This document shows positions 59,510 to 64,000 of a stretch of 64,000 nucleotides of DNA, one piece after another; position 1 is the stretch's first letter, and each line of letters starts with the position of its first letter. A model generated the notes under the pieces. The model made no database searches. It was not told where the DNA came from and worked only from the letters and a program-made list of their open reading frames with translations. The DNA lies in the NCBI GenBank assembly GCA_031472005.1, contig PZJY01000008.1, positions 1,488,001-1,552,000 of the forward strand, given 5' to 3'. Source of the DNA: Tetracladium setigerum (Eukaryota; Ascomycota; Leotiomycetes; Helotiales). The position numbers and the translations under genes are program-made.

Positions 59510-61392
59510 ATGTTGGGCGCCGACCATAGCACCGAGAGGCTACATGCAACCACTGGAGGAGACGGCGACTATGGAGAAATGCCAGAGAAAAAAAGGAAGA
59601 TAAGACCACTTTGTGAGTTGGTTATGGCCTCCTCCACCGAGGGATATCTCTTTTAACACGCGATAGGGTTTTGGATCGGAGGTGTAATAGCGATCCTCGC
59701 AATTGCGGGAGCCATCGTGGGAGCTCTTGTCGCGAAAAATGTCATTAAGGTTCACTCGAACTCAACGCCAGCTACCATCGCTGCAGTGGAAAACTCCGGT
59801 TCCACTTCCACGACTTCTGCTCCTCCTGCATCGGGAACTGCTGGGAGTGATTCTTCAAACGAGAATTCTGGTTCTTCAACCCGGTCTTCTGGTTCGTCAA
59901 GTGTGACTTCTAGTGCATCATCTACAACTTCATCCAAGGCCACCAGTACACCAACGGGATGCTCAAGTTCCGATGACGTTTCTTCAAAGGCGAAAGGGAC
60001 GTGGATGGATCCAACATCATGGCTGGATATGACAGGCTTCAATTGCACATTTACGGATGAGACTGTGGGCGGCCTTCCTCTCGTGGGTCTGAATTCAACC
60101 TGGGACAACTCCAAGCAAGCGAACTCAAACACCCCCCATTAAGCAAGCCGTGGGGCTCCTACAGTACCAAGCCCTTCCGTGGTGTAAGTATAGGAGGATG
60201 GCTCTCTCTTGAGCCCTTCATTACCCCATCGCTGTTTGCCTTCGATTCAAGCCTGAAGGACGAATACAGCTTGTGCAAGAAGCTTGGCCCAGAGAAAGCC
60301 GCGGCGACATTGGAAAAGCACTACGCTACTTTCATCACGGAAGATGACTTCAGAGCCATTGCTGCTGCGGGTCTTGACCATATCCGAATCCCATTTTCGT
60401 ACTGGGCAGTGAAGACATTTGACGACGACCCATATGTCTCCGGCGTCTCATGGCGCTATCTGCTTCGCGGCATTGAGTGGGCACGCAAGTACGGTCTTCG
60501 CGTGAAGCTCGACCTTCACGGTGCGCCTGGCAGCCAAAACGGGTGGAACCATAGTGGGCGGGATGGAAAGGTCAACTGGATGAGCGGCCCTGAAGGTAGT
60601 ACTAACGCCCAACGTACGCTGGATATTCACAATCAGCTTTCCAAATTCTTCGCTCAGGACCGCTACAAGAATATCATTGCTTTCTATGGCCACATCAATG
60701 AGCCCTCCATGACTCTTCCACTCGACGACCTCGTCGCCTGGACAGAGAAGGCGTACAAGATCATCCATGACAATGGTTTTACCGGTATTCAGGTCTTCAG
60801 CGAGTCTATGCGCGGTTTAACGCCCTGGCATGGAAAGTTGACAGGGTATGGGGACGCCCTTGCTCTCGACGTTCACGAATACACCATTTTCGATTACGCG
60901 CTGCTCAAGCTCACACACGCGGATCGCATCTCATTCGCATGCAAAGTCTGGACGGATCAACTTAACGCGGGCATGAGCCCAGCAACTGGGTTCGGTCCAG
61001 TCATGGTTGGCGAATGGTCACAGGCAGACAATGACTGTACACCGCACCTGAATGGTGTAGGTACCGGATCTCGTTGGACTGGTACCTTTGATCCACACAC
61101 GGCCGGTTGTCCGACCCAGGACTCCCAATGCAGTTGTGACGTGAGCAACTCCGACCCATCTACCTTCACCTCGGAATACAAGCTATTCCTCCAGACGTGG
61201 GCCGAGGCACAGATGTCCACGTTTGAAAAGTCGTGGGGTTGGTTCTACTGGACTTGGAAGACTGAGTCCGCTCCTTTATGGAGCTACCAGGCTGGTCTGC
61301 AAGGTGGATATCTGCCCGCTGTTGCGTACAAGCGCAATTGGGACTGCTCTCAGGCCATTCCCAGTCTTGGGAGCTTGCCGGAGTTTTACTAA
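59510..61392 (+). CDS. Membrane-anchored exo-beta-1,3-glucanase (GH5), one-base frame break
   Basis: Type II membrane glucan 1,3-beta-glucosidase (ExgD-like) acting on cell-wall glucan. Exon 1 59510-59612 encodes a charged cytosolic tail (EKKRKIRPLW), and exon 2 starts at 59667 after a 54 bp intron. A membrane segment (FWIGGVIAILAIAGAIVGALVA) is followed by a long Ser/Thr linker, likely O-glycosylated. The GH5 catalytic domain then begins at PFRGVSIGGWLSLEPFITPSLF, with RIPFSYWAV, DLHGAPGSQNGWNHSGR, the acid/base Glu in GHINEPSM and the nucleophile Glu in VMVGEWSQADNDC. At the C run 60132-60137 the frame breaks (NSNTP then LSKPWGSY); one more C restores a protein of about 609 aa, so a homopolymer error is likely. 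It is convergent with the lysophospholipase gene. Confidence 0.92.
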
Positions 61393-61850
61393 GGATCTCG
61401 GAGAGAAATTACACGGCGACTCGCACTTTTTAATATTTGAATAGAATGTTCTCCTAGTGTCTTTCTTGTATTAATATGTAATGCCTAGTTTTCAAGGATT
61501 TTTTTGAGCATGGAGGACAGCAATTTTTGAGAGGGATGAACAAGATGAAAGGGAAGAGAAGTGCAAATGAACAGCACAAGGATGTAGTTACTCAACAAAA
61601 CAATACCATTGTCGAGTTCAATCAGTAAACCGAGGCAATGTAATCTCCGCAACACTCCGCAATAATAATCAGCATGAAAGTAAATACTACAACCATAACT
61701 GCTGCCAATTCTTCTTTCTTCCCAGAAGAAACCCCATCAACAGTGGAGAGCTATATTCACAAAGTACCGAAAATGAGCATCCTTGTCTGTACATTTTGCA
61801 GCGAATGATGAAAGATCTGGCCGGCTACAAAATAAACTTGTAGAAATCTT
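61393..61850. other. Convergent 3' intergenic region
   Basis: 458 bp between the glucanase and lysophospholipase stop codons; no gene or repeat seen. Confidence 0.4.
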
Positions 61851-63955
61851 CTACAAAATACAAGTCATCACCGTGACAGCCCCAACAGCAAGTACAAGAA
61901 GCCAACGAGCCTCGAGTCCCGAGTGCCCCACTGCGCCGCTGCTCTTAAGTGACTTCAAAGCGAAAGCAGGCTCATAAGCAGCCGGAACGGTGGAGTTTAG
62001 CGTGCCATCCCAGCAGTATTTTCGGAAGCAGGACTCGCATGCCTCCGGAGTAGTGGTGTTGGTTCGACTCCAGCTTCGAGCCATGATGGCGCACCCGACG
62101 CAGGTTGGCCACTCGGTGTCAACAGTCGCGTTGCCCATCGTGACAACATCATAGCCATTCTGGATAATTGCGTTGCGCACTTTGAGGTCGTAGGCCATGG
62201 TGAAAGTGGATACGTTGGAGTAGTAGACGTATGGAGAATTCGGAAGATACACCACCAGAGGTGCAGTACTAGTCGAAGACAAGTTGCTTGTGTCGCAACC
62301 GAATAGGGTTGGTCGAGAGTTCAAACCGAGATTGACGATTGTGTTGACGTCGGGGATGGAAGGGAACGTAGTGCCGTTATCTTGTGCGAGGGAGCGCTCG
62401 TATGTAGCGACTATGGCAGTGCCATTGGGCCAGTTCATTCCCTTGGGGGACAGTGTGTCGGCGGACGAATCGACGGCGAAAATTACATCGACGTTGCGAA
62501 CTGCTTGGATGAGGGGCGTGAAAGGGATGTTTTGGAGATCTTCACCACCGTCAACGAGTGTCAGGCGTTTTGACTGCGCACTCGGATTCGTAGAAGGCTT
62601 CCAGCGGTAGAATGGATCTGGGAAACACAAATTCGTCAGAGAACGAATGCAGGAAGTTCATAATATTTGGACAGACTTACTCGGAGTCCAATCGGCGATA
62701 TCGTTGTTGTCCTCTCCAACTTCATTCAGCAGATTAGTGATGAAGCCTTTGAGCATATCGGGCACCATGTCAGTATCTCTGATCTGGAGCACAAACTGAT
62801 TGAACAACGAGCTCGATGTCCCAAACACGAAGCTCAACTGATCATAACCCGTCACGCAATTCTTGTCAGATGCAATCTTTCCGCCGTTGAAATCGGACCC
62901 GACGTACTGCAATGGTGCGAATCCAATGTCGTCGAAAGACCCCATTTCCCATGGATTGAATTCGTAGTTTGCGGTGTCCTTCGATGAGAAAATTACTTGG
63001 CCATCTTTTCGCCCGTCCGCGACTAGAATGGGCATTGGTACGACTGCACTCTCAAATTTCGAGCTGTTCTGGATCGAAGAGAATGTATGTGCTTGACTTG
63101 GCATGAGTTTAAAATTCTAACGGGAGGACTACATTAGAAGACTTACAATTAGCGATGGTCGTGGTATTGAGAAGTTGATATGCAATGGCTCGACCCCAAA
63201 GATCAGTCATCGAAGTGTTAAATCCCGCATTTGCTTTCGCCTGCACTTGGGCCAGAAGTGCATTGAAATAAGCCTTAGCATTCGAAGTACCAGTGTCGCC
63301 CAGGTCCGGCCCTTCCCAGATGGCAGATTGGAACTGCCAAAGCGGGTTGGCACTTTTGGTATTAATGATTTCCTCAATCGTAGGAAAATCATTCCCGTAA
63401 AGAGAAGAAAGAAGCCATCCTCCACCAGAAAGACCAGTCAAATATGTCGCGGATTGCAAAAGCCCCCCAAGATGGCCCTTGGCAGTTGAATTTGAGCTTC
63501 GGCTGTCAAATGCGGCAATGGCACCTGCACCATTCATCAAGGCACGATATCCGCCTCCAGAGACGGCAATAGCAATGTTAGGCAAATCGGAAGTGTTCTT
63601 CGCTGTGTCGATGTACGAGTTGGAATCGAAACCAGGGATGTCAATACGACCGAGGAACTCGCGCAGCACGGGTACCGTTTTGGCGCGGCGCTTTTTGAGC
63701 CATGATAGCTCTTGTGGTGATGGCGAGAGGGAATCTCGCAGAGCAGGTCTTTCGGTGGTTGGGCAGTCGATGGTTACTGGTGCGTACCCATTGGGAGTAT
63801 CGCGTTTTTGAACAGTGGAAGGACTGGTAACTTCGGCTAATTGAGGACTTAGTTGTGTCTTCTTCCCAGCATTGTTCGTGGTTTGACATACCTATGGCCT
63901 GGGCGGATAGCGTAGCTATACTACTAGAAAGTAAAAACACCGTCTTGAGCTTCAT
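61851..63955 (-). CDS. PLB1: Lysophospholipase / phospholipase B, secreted, probably GPI-anchored
   Basis: Hydrolyses acyl chains of (lyso)phospholipids at the cell surface or outside. Four exons, 63892-63955, 63147-63836, 62681-63091 and 61851-62617, with introns of 55, 55 and 63 bp, give 643 aa. A signal peptide (MKLKTVFLLSSSIATLSAQA) and a dibasic site in VQKRDTPNGYAP start the protein. The cPLA2-type core has AVSGGGYRALMNGAGA, the nucleophile Ser in GLSGGGWLLSS and the catalytic Asp in LTLVDGGEDLQNIPF. The usual GLSGGS is GLSGGG here, leaving the nucleophile intact. Several NxS/T sites and paired Cys (CVGCAIMA, CESCFRKYC) suit a secreted protein. The C-terminus is hydrophobic (WLLVLAVGAVTVMTCIL) after a small-residue stretch, fitting GPI attachment. 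The second intron was placed at 63092-63146 because only that acceptor restores phase before HTFSSI. Confidence 0.93.
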
Positions 63956-64000
63956 CTTGCTGTGATCTGAAGAATTTCTCCCAGGTATGGCAAGTGACCT

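Overview
The window is nuclear DNA from a filamentous ascomycete (Pezizomycotina; a leotiomycete fits best, but that is inference). The signs are many short introns (42-192 bp) with GT...CTGAC/CTAAC...AG signals, long AT-rich intergenic stretches, and fungal-specific families (HET, UstYa/DUF3328, DUF7730, lysophospholipase, GH5 exo-glucanase). Coding capacity is about 20 protein genes on both strands. I resolved most exon structures by splice phase.

Layout. 1-623 is the 3' part of a TALE homeobox gene. 624-8095 is a gene desert. 8096-10561 holds a convergent pair: a FabF-type ketoacyl synthase and a five-exon UstYa-like (DUF3328) oxidase-type gene. 12269-15318 is the most unusual part: nine tandem minus-strand tRNA-like units. 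In most of them the D stem is split at one identical position (after TAGC, before TC) by a 54-84 bp sequence with spliceosomal-intron signals. Removing it restores a cloverleaf, and the acceptor, anticodon and T stems covary between copies. 19694-22858 is a calpain-type protease, followed by dephospho-CoA kinase, a Cys/His-repeat protein, an Asn/Trp/Gly-rich protein, and a DUF7730 gene lying between two ~290 bp direct repeats. 31332-36667 holds a YjbQ-fold protein, CFIm25, complex I NDUFS6 and a CCHC protein. 37751-40319 is a HET-domain gene. 42257-50187 holds a disordered nuclear-type protein, glutamate 5-kinase, Atp23, Aurora kinase and Tip41. 54250-63955 holds an insulin-degrading-enzyme family protease, a membrane-anchored exo-beta-1,3-glucanase and a GPI-type lysophospholipase.

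The protein genes are mostly unrelated housekeeping functions: proline and CoA synthesis, mitochondrial assembly, mitosis, TOR signalling, mRNA 3' processing and cell wall/lipid turnover. Several share divergent promoters of about 300 bp. Three conserved genes (dephospho-CoA kinase, CFIm25, exo-glucanase) each lack one base in a G or C run, which looks like assembly homopolymer error rather than gene decay. The HET gene carries a frame break of another kind.
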